From positions 1-47,444 of the IMG/VR virus record IMGVR_UViG_3300020465_001298: 47,444 nt of DNA, one strand, 5' to 3'. The notes under the pieces are model-generated. The model did not search any database and was not told the origin of the DNA. It was given only the letters and a program-made list of their open reading frames with translations. The translations under genes and the position numbers were made by a program. Positions 1 to 8,641 of the stretch are shown here, in pieces. Numbering within the stretch: the stretch's first letter is position 1; each line of letters opens with the position of its first letter. The DNA is from a virus.

Positions 1-1
1 A

Positions 2-499
2 GATCCTGATTCCGAAGGAACAGAAGGAATGTCTGCATCAAAACAAAGAAAGGCAGCTGCCGAAGGTGACTATACTTCTTTCAGAAAAGGTGTTCCGACA
101 TCTATGAACGATAAACAGGCAAAGCAACTATACAATACTCTTCGTACTGCAATGGGTATTAAAGAAGGTTGGAGTCTTTGGCAAATTGCACCTAAGTTTG
201 ATTGGAAAAATCTTCGTGAAAATTTTGTAAAGAAAAACATTTACAGGGTTGGTGATATTGTAGAAAATCTCAATACTGGTCTGGTTGGTAAGATTATTCG
301 TAGAGGCACTAACTATCTTATCTGTGTCACCGAAGATGATATTATGTTTAAGTCTTGGATTAAAGATGTAACCGATGTGTCTGGTGTTCCTGCAAATCAA
401 AGAGAAGTTGGAACCGATGCTCTTCGTAAGTATGCAGAGACTATGGTGAAGGGTTCTAGTTGGGGCAGGCAATTCATAAATAAATATAAGAAAAAGTAA
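2..499 (+). CDS. Conserved cyanophage-type protein with KOW-like segment, 5' end probably outside window
   Basis: The frame is open to the left edge (residues DPDSEGTEG precede the first ATG), so this is probably the tail of a longer gene. An ATG at 29 with an AAGGA box nine bases upstream is an alternative start giving 156 aa. The protein is basic and hydrophilic. A stretch near the middle (VGDIVENLNTGLVGKI followed by alternating beta-type residues) resembles a KOW-like beta barrel turn. It ends in a lysine run. The next gene follows after 10 bases and looks structural. I do not recognise a specific function; a virion or assembly protein is an inference from context. Confidence 0.6.
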   Translation, partial: DPDSEGTEGMSASKQRKAAAEGDYTSFRKGVPTSMNDKQAKQLYNTLRTAMGIKEGWSLWQIAPKFDWKNLRENFVKKNIYRVGDIVENLNTGLVGKIIRRGTNYLICVTEDDIMFKSWIKDVTDVSGVPANQREVGTDALRKYAETMVKGSSWGRQFINKYKKK

Positions 500-509
500 T
501 TGTCTTCAG

Positions 510-1982
510 ATGGATAAACCTGCACAACAGGCACCTGGTGCTAATGATAAAGTAAGAAAGGCTGCTAGACAGTTAGCATACGATGTTCGATATAAAGTAA
601 AAGGTCAGTTTAAGGACGGACAAAAAACTGATCCTGCTTCACTGAAGCGTGCTTATATGCAGCAACTGGGTAAGTCTCCGGCACCTGGTCCTGTAAAGGC
701 ACTTGCTAAAAAGATGCTGATTGGCGAAGAATATGATTTTGTAAATCTTAATGATACTGCCAGTGATGCTGTTCTTAGTGTCTTTGAAAAAATCTTTGAA
801 GGGGCAGAAGGAAGTAAGTATACTGTAAGAGTTAAGGATAAGAAAACTGGTAAGTCTTATCTTAGAAAAGCAGATCGTGCTAAGATTGCAGAACTGAGAA
901 AGAATCCTAATATTGCTTCTGTAGAAATTGCCGGTAAGAGTGCTGCAGAACCTAGTACTTATGATAAGACTGGAAAGGGTAAGAAAGCTGCTAAAGATTA
1001 TGATGGTGATGGAAAAATTGAGTCTGGAACCGCAGAGTATATGGGTTCCAGAGATAAGGCCATTAAGAAGGCAATGGCAAAAGAAGAGTTTATTGGTGAA
1101 GTTGCCGAAGGTGAACAGAAGGAAAAGAAACTTGATATAATGAAGGGTAAGAATAAGGTTGTTGTAAATCCACCAATGAATGAGCAACAATCTGAGATGG
1201 ATAAATCCAAAACTGGACCTTCTCCAGAGGATAAGAAGCAACTTGACAATAAGAAGAAGATGCTTCAGAAAAAAATGATGATGCAGAGGCAGACAATGCA
1301 AATGCAAAGACAGGGAAGACTTCCTTTAAATTATAGTGAAGAAAATGAAGGAAATGGTGCATGTTTAAAATGTGGAGAGATTCATGAAGGATCATGTGAA
1401 CCCAAATCCAAAGAAATGAAGGATGCTCCTGATTCTAGAGGAAATTATGCCATGATGAACTTGATTAAAAATAAATTGAGAGCAAGAGGACTTAAGATGT
1501 CTTATGATATGGAGGGAGATTTAGTTGATGAAGCAATGCGTCCTGGTGAACGTCAAAAAAAAGTAGCAGCAAAAGTGCATGATCCATCTGCATCATCTAA
1601 AACTCGTGCAGTTGCCCATAATGTGGCAGTCCGTAATGATGGACCTGGAACTCCTGGTTATGAAAAAAAATCAACTGGCGGAAAGGGTGCTAGATTTGCA
1701 GGATATGGTGATCAAGGTGCTGGTAATAAAGCACGTCGTCGTGCAGGACAAGAACCACTGAGAGGTGATACTCGTAAGGAATCAACCGAAGATTCTTTAA
1801 GAGATCGTCGTATGGAACGTGGTGGTGTTGATGGAAACGTAAGATATGATAAATCTGCTAAGAATGTAGCAATTGGTTCTGCCAAGAAAAAATATGATGG
1901 AATGTCTGCACTTGAAAAAGTGAAGGCAGATATTCGTGCCAAGCACGGTAAAGGTGCTATTATGGACACCAAGAAGAAGTAA
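510..1982 (+). CDS. Putative virion structural protein, Lys/Gly-rich, EF-hand-like and Cys motifs
   Basis: 490 aa, strongly charged and low in complexity. Around residues 163-174 a DYDGDGKIESGT segment has the spacing of a calcium-binding DxDxDG loop. Near residue 283 a CLKCGEIHEGSC cluster could bind a metal. A VDEAM motif and a GAGNKARRRA motif recur in near-identical form in the protein at 8642-10024, suggesting the two share modules. The stop overlaps the next ATG (TAATG). It resembles large hypothetical structural proteins of marine T4-like phages, but no enzymatic domain is visible. Packaging in the capsid is an inference. Confidence 0.6.
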   Translation: MDKPAQQAPGANDKVRKAARQLAYDVRYKVKGQFKDGQKTDPASLKRAYMQQLGKSPAPGPVKALAKKMLIGEEYDFVNLNDTASDAVLSVFEKIFEGAEGSKYTVRVKDKKTGKSYLRKADRAKIAELRKNPNIASVEIAGKSAAEPSTYDKTGKGKKAAKDYDGDGKIESGTAEYMGSRDKAIKKAMAKEEFIGEVAEGEQKEKKLDIMKGKNKVVVNPPMNEQQSEMDKSKTGPSPEDKKQLDNKKKMLQKKMMMQRQTMQMQRQGRLPLNYSEENEGNGACLKCGEIHEGSCEPKSKEMKDAPDSRGNYAMMNLIKNKLRARGLKMSYDMEGDLVDEAMRPGERQKKVAAKVHDPSASSKTRAVAHNVAVRNDGPGTPGYEKKSTGGKGARFAGYGDQGAGNKARRRAGQEPLRGDTRKESTEDSLRDRRMERGGVDGNVRYDKSAKNVAIGSAKKKYDGMSALEKVKADIRAKHGKGAIMDTKKK

Positions 1983-2311
1983 TGCCTGCCGTATCTAAGG
2001 CACAACAAAGGTTTATGGGTATGGTGTATGCCGCCAAAAAAGGTGACATGCCCAACCCGTCACCTGAAGTTGCAAAGGCAGCAGAATCTATAAAGAAAAA
2101 AGACGCTAAAGATTTTGCATCAACAAAACATAAAGGTCTTCCAGAAAAGAAAGTTGCAAAAGAAGCAAAAGATTTTTCTCAGAGAGATAAAATTTTAAAG
2201 AGAGCAAAATCTCTCCATAAACATCTATATAAAAATCTTCATAAGAAAGATACTTCTGGTGATGTAAATGAAAGTAAAAAAACGTTTAAAGAGTTTATAG
2301 GCGATATATAG
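1982..2311 (+). CDS. DUF3008 family protein
   Basis: 109 aa. The N-terminus MPAVSKAQQRFMGMVYAAKK is the hallmark of the small DUF3008 family found in phages and bacteria; its function is unknown. The rest is Lys-rich and probably helical, ending in KTFKEFIGDI. The start ATG overlaps the upstream stop by one base (TAATG), so translation is probably coupled to the preceding putative structural gene. Family assignment is fairly safe; a virion role is inferred from the neighbourhood. Confidence 0.75.
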   Translation: MPAVSKAQQRFMGMVYAAKKGDMPNPSPEVAKAAESIKKKDAKDFASTKHKGLPEKKVAKEAKDFSQRDKILKRAKSLHKHLYKNLHKKDTSGDVNESKKTFKEFIGDI

Positions 2312-2332
2312 TTTAGATATTGGTATCGAACT

Positions 2333-2536
2333 ATGTTAACATTTCTTCTCCCACTTGCGTCCAAAATTATTTCTGATGCAGTTGCCAAGATTCCGGAAAA
2401 TGAAGAACTTGGTGAGAAACTTATTGAGATCTGTCTTGTTATTCTTGCTAAGGCAGTTAAGTTGACTAAAACAGATATGGATGATCAACTACTTGAAGTT
2501 GTGACAAAGGCAATCAAAACTAGAGAAGAGGAATAA
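2333..2536 (+). CDS. Small conserved hypothetical protein
   Basis: 67 aa. The N-terminal 20 residues are hydrophobic (MLTFLLPLASKIISDAVAKI) and the rest is an amphipathic, acidic helix-rich segment. No motif is recognised. The hydrophobic start could be a membrane anchor, or simply an amphipathic helix. It lies 21 bases after the DUF3008 gene and 3 bases before a late promoter, so it probably ends a transcription unit. Confidence 0.5.
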   Translation: MLTFLLPLASKIISDAVAKIPENEELGEKLIEICLVILAKAVKLTKTDMDDQLLEVVTKAIKTREEE

Positions 2537-2538
2537 AG

Positions 2539-2546
2539 TATAAATA
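2539..2546 (+). promoter_or_regulatory. T4-type late promoter TATAAATA
   Basis: Perfect match to the T4 late promoter -10 element TATAAATA, 38 bases before the ATG at 2577. A late gene (structural protein) directly follows, which fits. Confidence 0.75.
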
Positions 2547-2576
2547 TCATTATAAAGAATTATAGGGTAAGGAAAC

Positions 2577-3089
2577 ATGTCTCTTTGGGGCAATAAAGAT
2601 ACTGTCTATTCGACTGGAAAAGTAAACTGCACTACTGCTGGAGTACTTACGAAGCAGAGTGGTAGTATTGCTTGGACATCAGGTAATGGTGTAAAGGTTG
2701 GTCAAGTGGTAACATTAGCAACTGATGGTGCTGGTCCTGGTCAAGGTGTAATTTTGAGTATAGATTCTGCTACTCAATTAACACTTACCAATCTTGATCT
2801 TCCTGGTGCATTTACAGACGTTGATTATGAAATTCGTGAAACACCTGTGTCTGAAGTCAAAGGTGGAAGTTTTGCTATTAATGAAATATATGGTGTAGAT
2901 ACTACCGAGCAAAGTGTTGCTAATGCGGCATCAGGCGAGGCACGCAAATATGCACCTGCTCATGCCGGTTGGGTTGGTATTACAACTTATACAGATAATC
3001 ACGGAAATCTGAGAGTTAAGTCAGAAACATTAGTTGCCGGAAGCACCATCACCGGTGATGCGGAAGATACTAAGTTCCCAGATAGCTGA
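2577..3089 (+). CDS. Putative virion structural protein, beta-rich
   Basis: 170 aa beginning MSLWGNKDTVYSTGKV, rich in Gly, Thr, Val and Ser with alternating hydrophobic residues that suggest an all-beta fold. A GGAAACATG context (AAGGA box) precedes the start, and a perfect late promoter lies at 2539. This type of protein is common next to structural genes in marine T4-like phages. I do not assign a specific part of the virion. Confidence 0.65.
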   Translation: MSLWGNKDTVYSTGKVNCTTAGVLTKQSGSIAWTSGNGVKVGQVVTLATDGAGPGQGVILSIDSATQLTLTNLDLPGAFTDVDYEIRETPVSEVKGGSFAINEIYGVDTTEQSVANAASGEARKYAPAHAGWVGITTYTDNHGNLRVKSETLVAGSTITGDAEDTKFPDS

Positions 3090-3097
3090 TATGTGAT

Positions 3098-3469
3098 ATG
3101 AGATTTGATGAATTGAACGAGGGTAATTATTTACTCTTTGCTATAAAATTTTACGATAATCCCCAGGCAATAACTAAGGATGATTTTGAGGACGATTTAA
3201 AACGTATCAAATACATCAAAAGGTTATTGAAAAGATATAAAAATTCTGGGGAACTTAAAACACATCTCATATTAAATCATCTGACAGTTTTATTCAATGT
3301 CTTTAGTGATGCGGCAGTTCCTCTGTTGTTCTATAATTTAGAGCATGAATTGTGGCCATACATAAAAAGTTTTTTATTATTTTTGGATAGAATACCAGAA
3401 TACCCTAAAACAAAAATATCTGATATTGAAGAAGATTATTATTGTTTAGCACAATTAAGAGCACTCTGA
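3098..3469 (+). CDS. Conserved hypothetical protein (helical)
   Basis: 123 aa, mostly helical with many aromatic and charged residues (for example LLKRYKNSGELKTHLILNHL). No signal peptide and no recognised catalytic motif. Its stop TGA overlaps the next ATG (ATGA at 3469), so the two genes are translationally coupled. It lies between structural genes and the primase. Function unknown. Confidence 0.6.
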   Translation: MRFDELNEGNYLLFAIKFYDNPQAITKDDFEDDLKRIKYIKRLLKRYKNSGELKTHLILNHLTVLFNVFSDAAVPLLFYNLEHELWPYIKSFLLFLDRIPEYPKTKISDIEEDYYCLAQLRAL

Positions 3470-3660
3470 TGAATATAGATAAAATCTTAAATATTATTAG
3501 AAATCTTAATGAAGAAGGAATCCCAACAAATAATGCTAGTGGTGGAGCAATTGCAGGACTACCACCTGATGAACCTCCTGTGAAGAAAAAAAGAAAACAA
3601 ACTCCTGTAGGAAGGTATGGATCAAGAAGAATGTGGATACAGGATTTAAAAAATGGATAA
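3469..3660 (+). CDS. Small basic hypothetical protein
   Basis: 63 aa from the ATG at 3469, which overlaps the upstream stop; this start is preferred over in-frame codons further upstream because of the ATGA junction. The N-terminus is a short amphipathic helix, the middle has a GGAIAGLPPDEPPVKKKRKQ stretch, and the C-terminus is basic (GRYGSRRMWIQDLKNG). No family recognised. It overlaps the next gene by 8 bases. Confidence 0.55.
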   Translation: MNIDKILNIIRNLNEEGIPTNNASGGAIAGLPPDEPPVKKKRKQTPVGRYGSRRMWIQDLKNG

Positions 3661-4054
3661 CGATAACGTCAATATTAATAATAATGTTAATTCGGCAATA
3701 TTGGAAAGACTAGAACGTGTAGTTGAGTCTTTACAAGATAACTCTGTGAAGATGGGACAACTACTTGCTGTTCATAATGAAAAATTAGAGAAACAAGATA
3801 GAATTGATGCAGTTCTATTTGAGAAAGTAGAAAGTGTTCATCGTGAAGTTAATAGAAGAGCAGATGAGATAAAGGGAGGATGTGAGAGAGATATAAGAAA
3901 AATTGATGAACGTCTTCGTGTTATGGAAAAGAAGATGTGGACTATTGCCGGTTCTCTAATTGTAATATCATTCATAGTTAGTATGCCAGGTCAAAAACTG
4001 CTACAAAACTTCTTGACTCCACAGGCACAGCAGGTTATAATAGAGAGACAGTAG
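3653..4054 (+). CDS. Coiled-coil protein with C-terminal membrane segment
   Basis: 133 aa. An Asn-rich N-terminus is followed by about 80 residues of heptad-like helix (ILERLERVVESLQDNSVKMG onward). One membrane helix lies near residues 97-115 (WTIAGSLIVISFIVS). The layout resembles XhlA-type or other phage membrane proteins with a coiled-coil head, which often act in lysis; that role is only an inference. It overlaps the preceding gene by 8 bases. Confidence 0.6.
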   Translation: MDNDNVNINNNVNSAILERLERVVESLQDNSVKMGQLLAVHNEKLEKQDRIDAVLFEKVESVHREVNRRADEIKGGCERDIRKIDERLRVMEKKMWTIAGSLIVISFIVSMPGQKLLQNFLTPQAQQVIIERQ

Positions 4055-4066
4055 AAGTCTTTTGTA

Positions 4067-5038
4067 ATGGATTTGGTTGACTCCAAGTATATTGGTCTGA
4101 TTTCTTCTCGTCTGCAAAAATTTAAGAAAGTAAAAAACAATCTTTACAACTTTCGTTGCCCCGTCTGTGGGGATTCGCAGAAAAACAAAAATAAGACACG
4201 GGGGTATCTCTACCAGGTCAAGAATAACACTAACTTTAAGTGCCATAACTGTGGTGCCAGCATGTCATTAAATAATTTTATTAAGACTCTTGATGGCACA
4301 CTGCATAAGCAGTATACAATGGAGAAGTTTAAAGAGGGGCATACGGGTAAAAACTTTGTTGTTGAAGAACCAAAGTTGGTATTTAAAAAACCAGTATTTA
4401 AAAAATCAATCAATCTTCCTAAGGCATCTTCAAATTCCGTTGCCAGACAATATCTTGAGAACAGAAAAATTGATCCTGATAAGTTTTACTATGCAGACAG
4501 ATTTAAATCATGGACAAATACACAGAAAAAAACATTCGATAATGTAGGCAGAGACGAACCAAGAATCATTATACCCATGTATGATGAGACAAAAAATTTA
4601 ATAGGATTTCAGGGGAGAGCACTAGATAAATCTCCTAATAAATATATCACCATTATGATTCAGGAAGAGGCAGCAAAAGCATATGGAATCGAAAAAATTG
4701 ATAAGACCTCAGTCGTCTATATCACAGAAGGTCCTTTCGACTCAACATTTATACGCAACTCGATTGCTATGTGCGGAGCTGATGCTGATGTCCACGATTG
4801 GGGTATTAGCAATCCTGTTTGGGTTTACGACAACGAACCTCGAAACAAGGAAATTGTCCAACGAATTAATAGAACAATCGATAGTGGCGACTCCGTAATT
4901 ATTTGGCCATCAAATATAGGAGAAAAAGATATTAACGACATGGTTCTTGCTGGACATGACGTTATGTCTATGTTAGAATCAAACACATATAGTGGTCTAG
5001 AAGCAAAAATCAAATTCAACAATTGGAAAAAAATATGA
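4067..5038 (+). CDS. 61: DNA primase (T4 gp61-type)
   Basis: 323 aa. Makes RNA primers for lagging-strand synthesis with the gp41-type helicase. An N-terminal zinc ribbon has CPVCG at residues 31-35 and CHNCG at 59-63. A Toprim-like core follows, with the acidic VVYITEGPFDSTFI segment in the second half and a later ENDAD-type region (GEKDINDM). Size and order match the T4 gp61 primases of cyanophages. Its stop overlaps the nrdA ATG (ATGA at 5035), linking primer synthesis and dNTP supply in one transcript. Confidence 0.88.
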   Translation: MDLVDSKYIGLISSRLQKFKKVKNNLYNFRCPVCGDSQKNKNKTRGYLYQVKNNTNFKCHNCGASMSLNNFIKTLDGTLHKQYTMEKFKEGHTGKNFVVEEPKLVFKKPVFKKSINLPKASSNSVARQYLENRKIDPDKFYYADRFKSWTNTQKKTFDNVGRDEPRIIIPMYDETKNLIGFQGRALDKSPNKYITIMIQEEAAKAYGIEKIDKTSVVYITEGPFDSTFIRNSIAMCGADADVHDWGISNPVWVYDNEPRNKEIVQRINRTIDSGDSVIIWPSNIGEKDINDMVLAGHDVMSMLESNTYSGLEAKIKFNNWKKI

Positions 5039-7332
5039 GTAACGGTACAAAAGTAGTCAAGAGAAACGGAACAACAGAACCTCTTGATTTGAATAAACTC
5101 CATAAAATGGTGGATGAGGCATGTAAGGATCTTGCCGGAGTTTCTGCAAGTCAGGTTGAAATTCAATCTGGCATTCAATTTTATGATGGTGTTTCTACCG
5201 CAGAAATTCAACAAATTTTAATTCGTTCTGCTTCCGATCTCATTGATCTTGAGCATCCTAATTATCAATTTGTAGCTGCACGTCTTCTTTTATTTTCGTT
5301 GCGTAAGCAATTGTTTGGACGTATGCACCAGGCACCGACACTCAAAAGTCATGTCGATGATTGTATCGGAAGAGGTATATATGATGCAGAGATTATAAAT
5401 CTGTATGATAAAGACGAATTCGATAAACTTCAATCTTTTATCGATCATGATCGTGACTTCTTGTTTACGTATGCCGGATTACGGCAAGTCGTAGATAAAT
5501 ATCTTGTACAAGATAGGAGTACCGGAGAACTTTATGAAACTCCGCAGTTTATGTATCTGCTGATTGCTGCAACCATATTCTCCAAATATCCTAAAGAGAC
5601 AAGATTGGATTATGTCAAAAGATACTACGACGCAATCTCCAAACACAAAATCAACATTCCCACACCTATCATGGCAGGAGTGCGAACTCCACTTCGACAA
5701 TATGCTAGCTGTGTTCTTGTTGATGTTGATGACTCCCTCGATAGCATCTTTAGTTCTGATATGGCTATCGGCAGGTATGTTGCACAAAGGGCGGGAATCG
5801 GTATCAACGCAGGCAGAATCCGTGGCGTCAACAGTAAAATCAGAGGTGGAGAAGTTCAACACACAGGTGTTGTTCCTTTCCTTAAAAAGTTTGAATCTAC
5901 TGTCCGGTGTTGTACACAAAATGGAATACGAGGTGGCTCAGCAACTGTCCACTTCCCAATCTGGCACCAAGAAATCGAAGACATCATCGTCCTGAAGAAT
6001 AACAAAGGAACTGAAGATAATCGTGTCAGAAAACTTGATTACTCAATTCAGATTTCAAAACTTTTCTACGAACGTTTTATCCAGAATAGAGAGATTAGCC
6101 TCTTCTCACCGCATGACGTACCAGGTCTCAATGATGCTTTTGGTACTGATTTATTTGACGATCTCTATGTACGTTATGAATCAGATGAGTTTACTCCAAG
6201 AAAAACTATTGGAGCACAAGAACTTTTTCTAAACATCTTGAAAGAAAGAGCAGAAACTGGTAGACTGTATATCATGAATATTGATCACTGCAATAGTCAT
6301 TCATCTTTCCATGATAAAGTTGAGATGAGTAATTTGTGTCAGGAGATCACTCTTCCAACTAAACCACTGAACCACATTGACGATGAATCTGGAGAAATTG
6401 CTCTCTGTATCCTTTCTGCTATTAATATTGGTAAAATTAGGGGCAATGAGGATCTTGAAAGCCTCTGTGATCTTGCTGTTAGGGGTCTTGATGAACTTAT
6501 TGATTTTCAAGGATACCCCATCAGAGCAGCAGAAATTGCCACAAAGGCAAGGAGATCCCTTGGTATCGGTTACATTGGACTAGCACATTATCTTGCCAAG
6601 AATGGATTGTCTTATGACAATCCTGAGGCATGGAAACTGGTTCATGATCTTACAGAAGCATTCCAATATTATCTTATTCGTGCTACAATAGATCTTGCCA
6701 AAGAAAAAGGTGCCTGTGAATACAGTCATAGAACAAAGTATGGAAGTGGAATTCTTCCCATTGATACATATAAGAGTGATGTAGATGAAATAGTCCCGAA
6801 TGAGCTTAACTATGATTGGGAGAGTCTTCGGAACGACATCATTCAATATGGAGTACGGAACTCAACACTGTCGGCACAAATGCCTTCAGAGAGCAGTTCT
6901 GTTGTGTCAAATGCCACAAATGGAATCGAACCACCTAGAGCGTACTTGTCCACTAAAAAGAGTAAAAAGGGAACCCTTAAACAAGTTGTTCCACAATACA
7001 CAACTCTTAAAAACAATTATACGCTTCTTTGGGATATGGAGTCCAATAATGGTTATATTAATATTGTTGCTGTGATGCAAAAATTCTTTGATCAGGCAAT
7101 TTCTGGCAACTGGAGTTATAATCCACAACAATATGAAAATAATGAAGTTCCTGTTTCTGTGATGGCACAGGACTTACTTAAAACCTATAAGTATGGATGG
7201 AAGACTTCTTACTATCAAAATACATATGATAATAAAAATGATGAACTTGAAGAACAAAAATCCGAATTAGAAAGTTTAATCAATCAATTAGAAACCGCCG
7301 AGGAGGAAGACTGTGAGTCTTGTAAAATTTAA
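5035..7332 (+). CDS. nrdA: Ribonucleoside-diphosphate reductase, alpha subunit (class Ia)
   Basis: 765 aa from the ATG at 5035, which overlaps the primase stop; a TTG four codons upstream is less likely. It reduces ribonucleotides to deoxyribonucleotides with NrdB. An N-terminal ATP-cone begins VVKRNGTTEPLDLNKLH. Catalytic features are present: ASCVL cysteine near residue 226, the NLCQE active-site triad near 433-437, the second redox cysteine in ALCILSA near 458, and the tandem tyrosines in TSYYQNTYD that carry the radical. The C-terminus EEEDCESCKI gives a CxxC redox tail. It overlaps nrdB by 20 bases. Confidence 0.96.
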   Translation: MSNGTKVVKRNGTTEPLDLNKLHKMVDEACKDLAGVSASQVEIQSGIQFYDGVSTAEIQQILIRSASDLIDLEHPNYQFVAARLLLFSLRKQLFGRMHQAPTLKSHVDDCIGRGIYDAEIINLYDKDEFDKLQSFIDHDRDFLFTYAGLRQVVDKYLVQDRSTGELYETPQFMYLLIAATIFSKYPKETRLDYVKRYYDAISKHKINIPTPIMAGVRTPLRQYASCVLVDVDDSLDSIFSSDMAIGRYVAQRAGIGINAGRIRGVNSKIRGGEVQHTGVVPFLKKFESTVRCCTQNGIRGGSATVHFPIWHQEIEDIIVLKNNKGTEDNRVRKLDYSIQISKLFYERFIQNREISLFSPHDVPGLNDAFGTDLFDDLYVRYESDEFTPRKTIGAQELFLNILKERAETGRLYIMNIDHCNSHSSFHDKVEMSNLCQEITLPTKPLNHIDDESGEIALCILSAINIGKIRGNEDLESLCDLAVRGLDELIDFQGYPIRAAEIATKARRSLGIGYIGLAHYLAKNGLSYDNPEAWKLVHDLTEAFQYYLIRATIDLAKEKGACEYSHRTKYGSGILPIDTYKSDVDEIVPNELNYDWESLRNDIIQYGVRNSTLSAQMPSESSSVVSNATNGIEPPRAYLSTKKSKKGTLKQVVPQYTTLKNNYTLLWDMESNNGYINIVAVMQKFFDQAISGNWSYNPQQYENNEVPVSVMAQDLLKTYKYGWKTSYYQNTYDNKNDELEEQKSELESLINQLETAEEEDCESCKI

Positions 7333-8503
7333 ATCAGATTCTGTGGACAACAAAAATACAACGGTCACTCAAATGACCGTTTTTAATCCTGAACAAGTTG
7401 ATAGAAAAACACAACCAATGTTCTTTGGAAAACCTCTGGGTGTTCAGAGGTATGACTCTTATAAGTATCCGGTTTTTGATAAACTGACTACTCAACAACT
7501 TGGATACTTCTGGAGACCAGAAGAAGTCTCATTGCAAAAAGATCGTGCAGATTATCAGACATTACGTCCAGAACAAAAACATATTTTTACCAGCAATCTT
7601 AAGTATCAGATCATGCTGGATTCTGTACAAGGGCGTGGTCCTGGGATGGCTTTTATCCCTTACTGTTCATTACCTGAACTAGAAGCATGTATGGAAGTGT
7701 GGGGATTTATGGAGATGATCCATAGTCGTTCATACACATATCTGATTAAAAATGTTTATGCAGATCCTTCAGAAGTATTTGATACTATTTTAACAGACGA
7801 TAGAATTCTTGAACGTGCCACCAGTGTAACTGAGGCATATGATGATTTTATCAATTCGGCACATCATTATGATAGCACCAGTGATTGGCAGTACGCTTTA
7901 CAGGAAGTACCCTATGCAGTCGATTCAAGATATGAACTCAAACGTAAACTCTATAGAGCAGTTGCAAACGTTAATATTCTTGAAGGTATTCGCTTTTATG
8001 TCAGTTTCGCTTGTAGTTTTGCGTTTGGCGAACTCAAACTTATGGAAGGAAGTGCAAAAATCATCTCTTTGATTGCAAGAGATGAAAATCAGCACCTGGT
8101 AATTACTCAGAATATTCTAAATAAGTGGAGAAACGGTGACGATCCAGATATGCAAAAGATTGCCAAGGAAGAAGAACCTTGGTTAATTCGCGCATTTGAA
8201 AATGCAGTAAATCAAGAAAAACTTTGGGCAGAATATTTGTTTAAAGATGGTTCTATGATTGGTTTAAATGATAAACTACTGCAGCAATATGTTGAATGGA
8301 TTGCCAACCGTCGAATGAAGACAATTGGATTAAAACCGATCTATGACATTGCCGCAAAAAACAATCCACTTCCTTGGACAGAGCACTGGATATCTTCAAA
8401 AGGTCTTCAAGTTGCTCCGCAAGAAACCGAAGTCGAATCTTATATCGTCGGAGGAATCAAGCAAGATGTCAAAGGAGACACCTTCGCAGGATTTAGTTTA
8501 TGA
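7313..8503 (+). CDS. nrdB: Ribonucleoside-diphosphate reductase, beta subunit (radical subunit)
   Basis: 396 aa starting at a GTG with a very strong AGGAGG box six bases upstream, inside the end of nrdA. It carries the di-iron/tyrosyl radical centre. Visible ligands and radical site: Asp103 (MLDSVQGR), Glu134 and His137 with Tyr141 in MEMIHSRSYTYL, and the RDENQHL Glu/His pair. All key residues are intact, so this should be a working enzyme. The C-terminal tail ends DTFAGFSL, the usual docking tail for NrdA. Stop-start overlap points to balanced translation with nrdA. Confidence 0.96.
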   Translation: MSLVKFKSDSVDNKNTTVTQMTVFNPEQVDRKTQPMFFGKPLGVQRYDSYKYPVFDKLTTQQLGYFWRPEEVSLQKDRADYQTLRPEQKHIFTSNLKYQIMLDSVQGRGPGMAFIPYCSLPELEACMEVWGFMEMIHSRSYTYLIKNVYADPSEVFDTILTDDRILERATSVTEAYDDFINSAHHYDSTSDWQYALQEVPYAVDSRYELKRKLYRAVANVNILEGIRFYVSFACSFAFGELKLMEGSAKIISLIARDENQHLVITQNILNKWRNGDDPDMQKIAKEEEPWLIRAFENAVNQEKLWAEYLFKDGSMIGLNDKLLQQYVEWIANRRMKTIGLKPIYDIAAKNNPLPWTEHWISSKGLQVAPQETEVESYIVGGIKQDVKGDTFAGFSL

Positions 8504-8594
8504 TAGTATAAGAGCATATAAAGAAGCAGCACTATCTGATTCACATATGTTTGGTGAATATGATGGATATCAAGCATACAAGGGGGACGAGTAG
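8466..8594 (+). CDS. Small hypothetical protein overlapping nrdB end
   Basis: 42 aa, MSKETPSQDLVYDSIRAYKE onward, acidic and Tyr-rich. It starts inside nrdB (38-base overlap) and stops in the loop of the terminator hairpin at 8582. A GGAGG about 11 bases upstream could serve as ribosome binding site. The amino-acid make-up is protein-like, but the short length keeps this uncertain. Confidence 0.5.
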   Translation: MSKETPSQDLVYDSIRAYKEAALSDSHMFGEYDGYQAYKGDE

Positions 8595-8607
8595 TCCCTC
8601 TTTTTTT
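8582..8607 (+). terminator. Rho-independent terminator after nrdB
   Basis: Stem 8582-8588 with 8594-8600 (seven pairs, one G-U), five-base loop, then seven T. The last T is the first base of the next late promoter. Confidence 0.8.
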
Positions 8608-8614
8608 ATAAATA
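8607..8614 (+). promoter_or_regulatory. T4-type late promoter TATAAATA
   Basis: Perfect TATAAATA beginning in the T-run of the preceding terminator and 35 bases before the ATG at 8642. End of the early/middle nrd unit and start of a late unit are therefore fused. Confidence 0.75.
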
Positions 8615-8641
8615 TCCATATATGGATACAGAATAAGAAAA

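Noticed and set aside
639-1307. 222-aa minus-strand frame
   Set aside because: Shadow of the structural gene at 510-1982; Leu/His/Phe-rich composition is what reversed Lys/Glu codons give.
5479-5919. Minus- and plus-strand frames within nrdA
   Set aside because: Shadow frames of a gene with all catalytic motifs intact.
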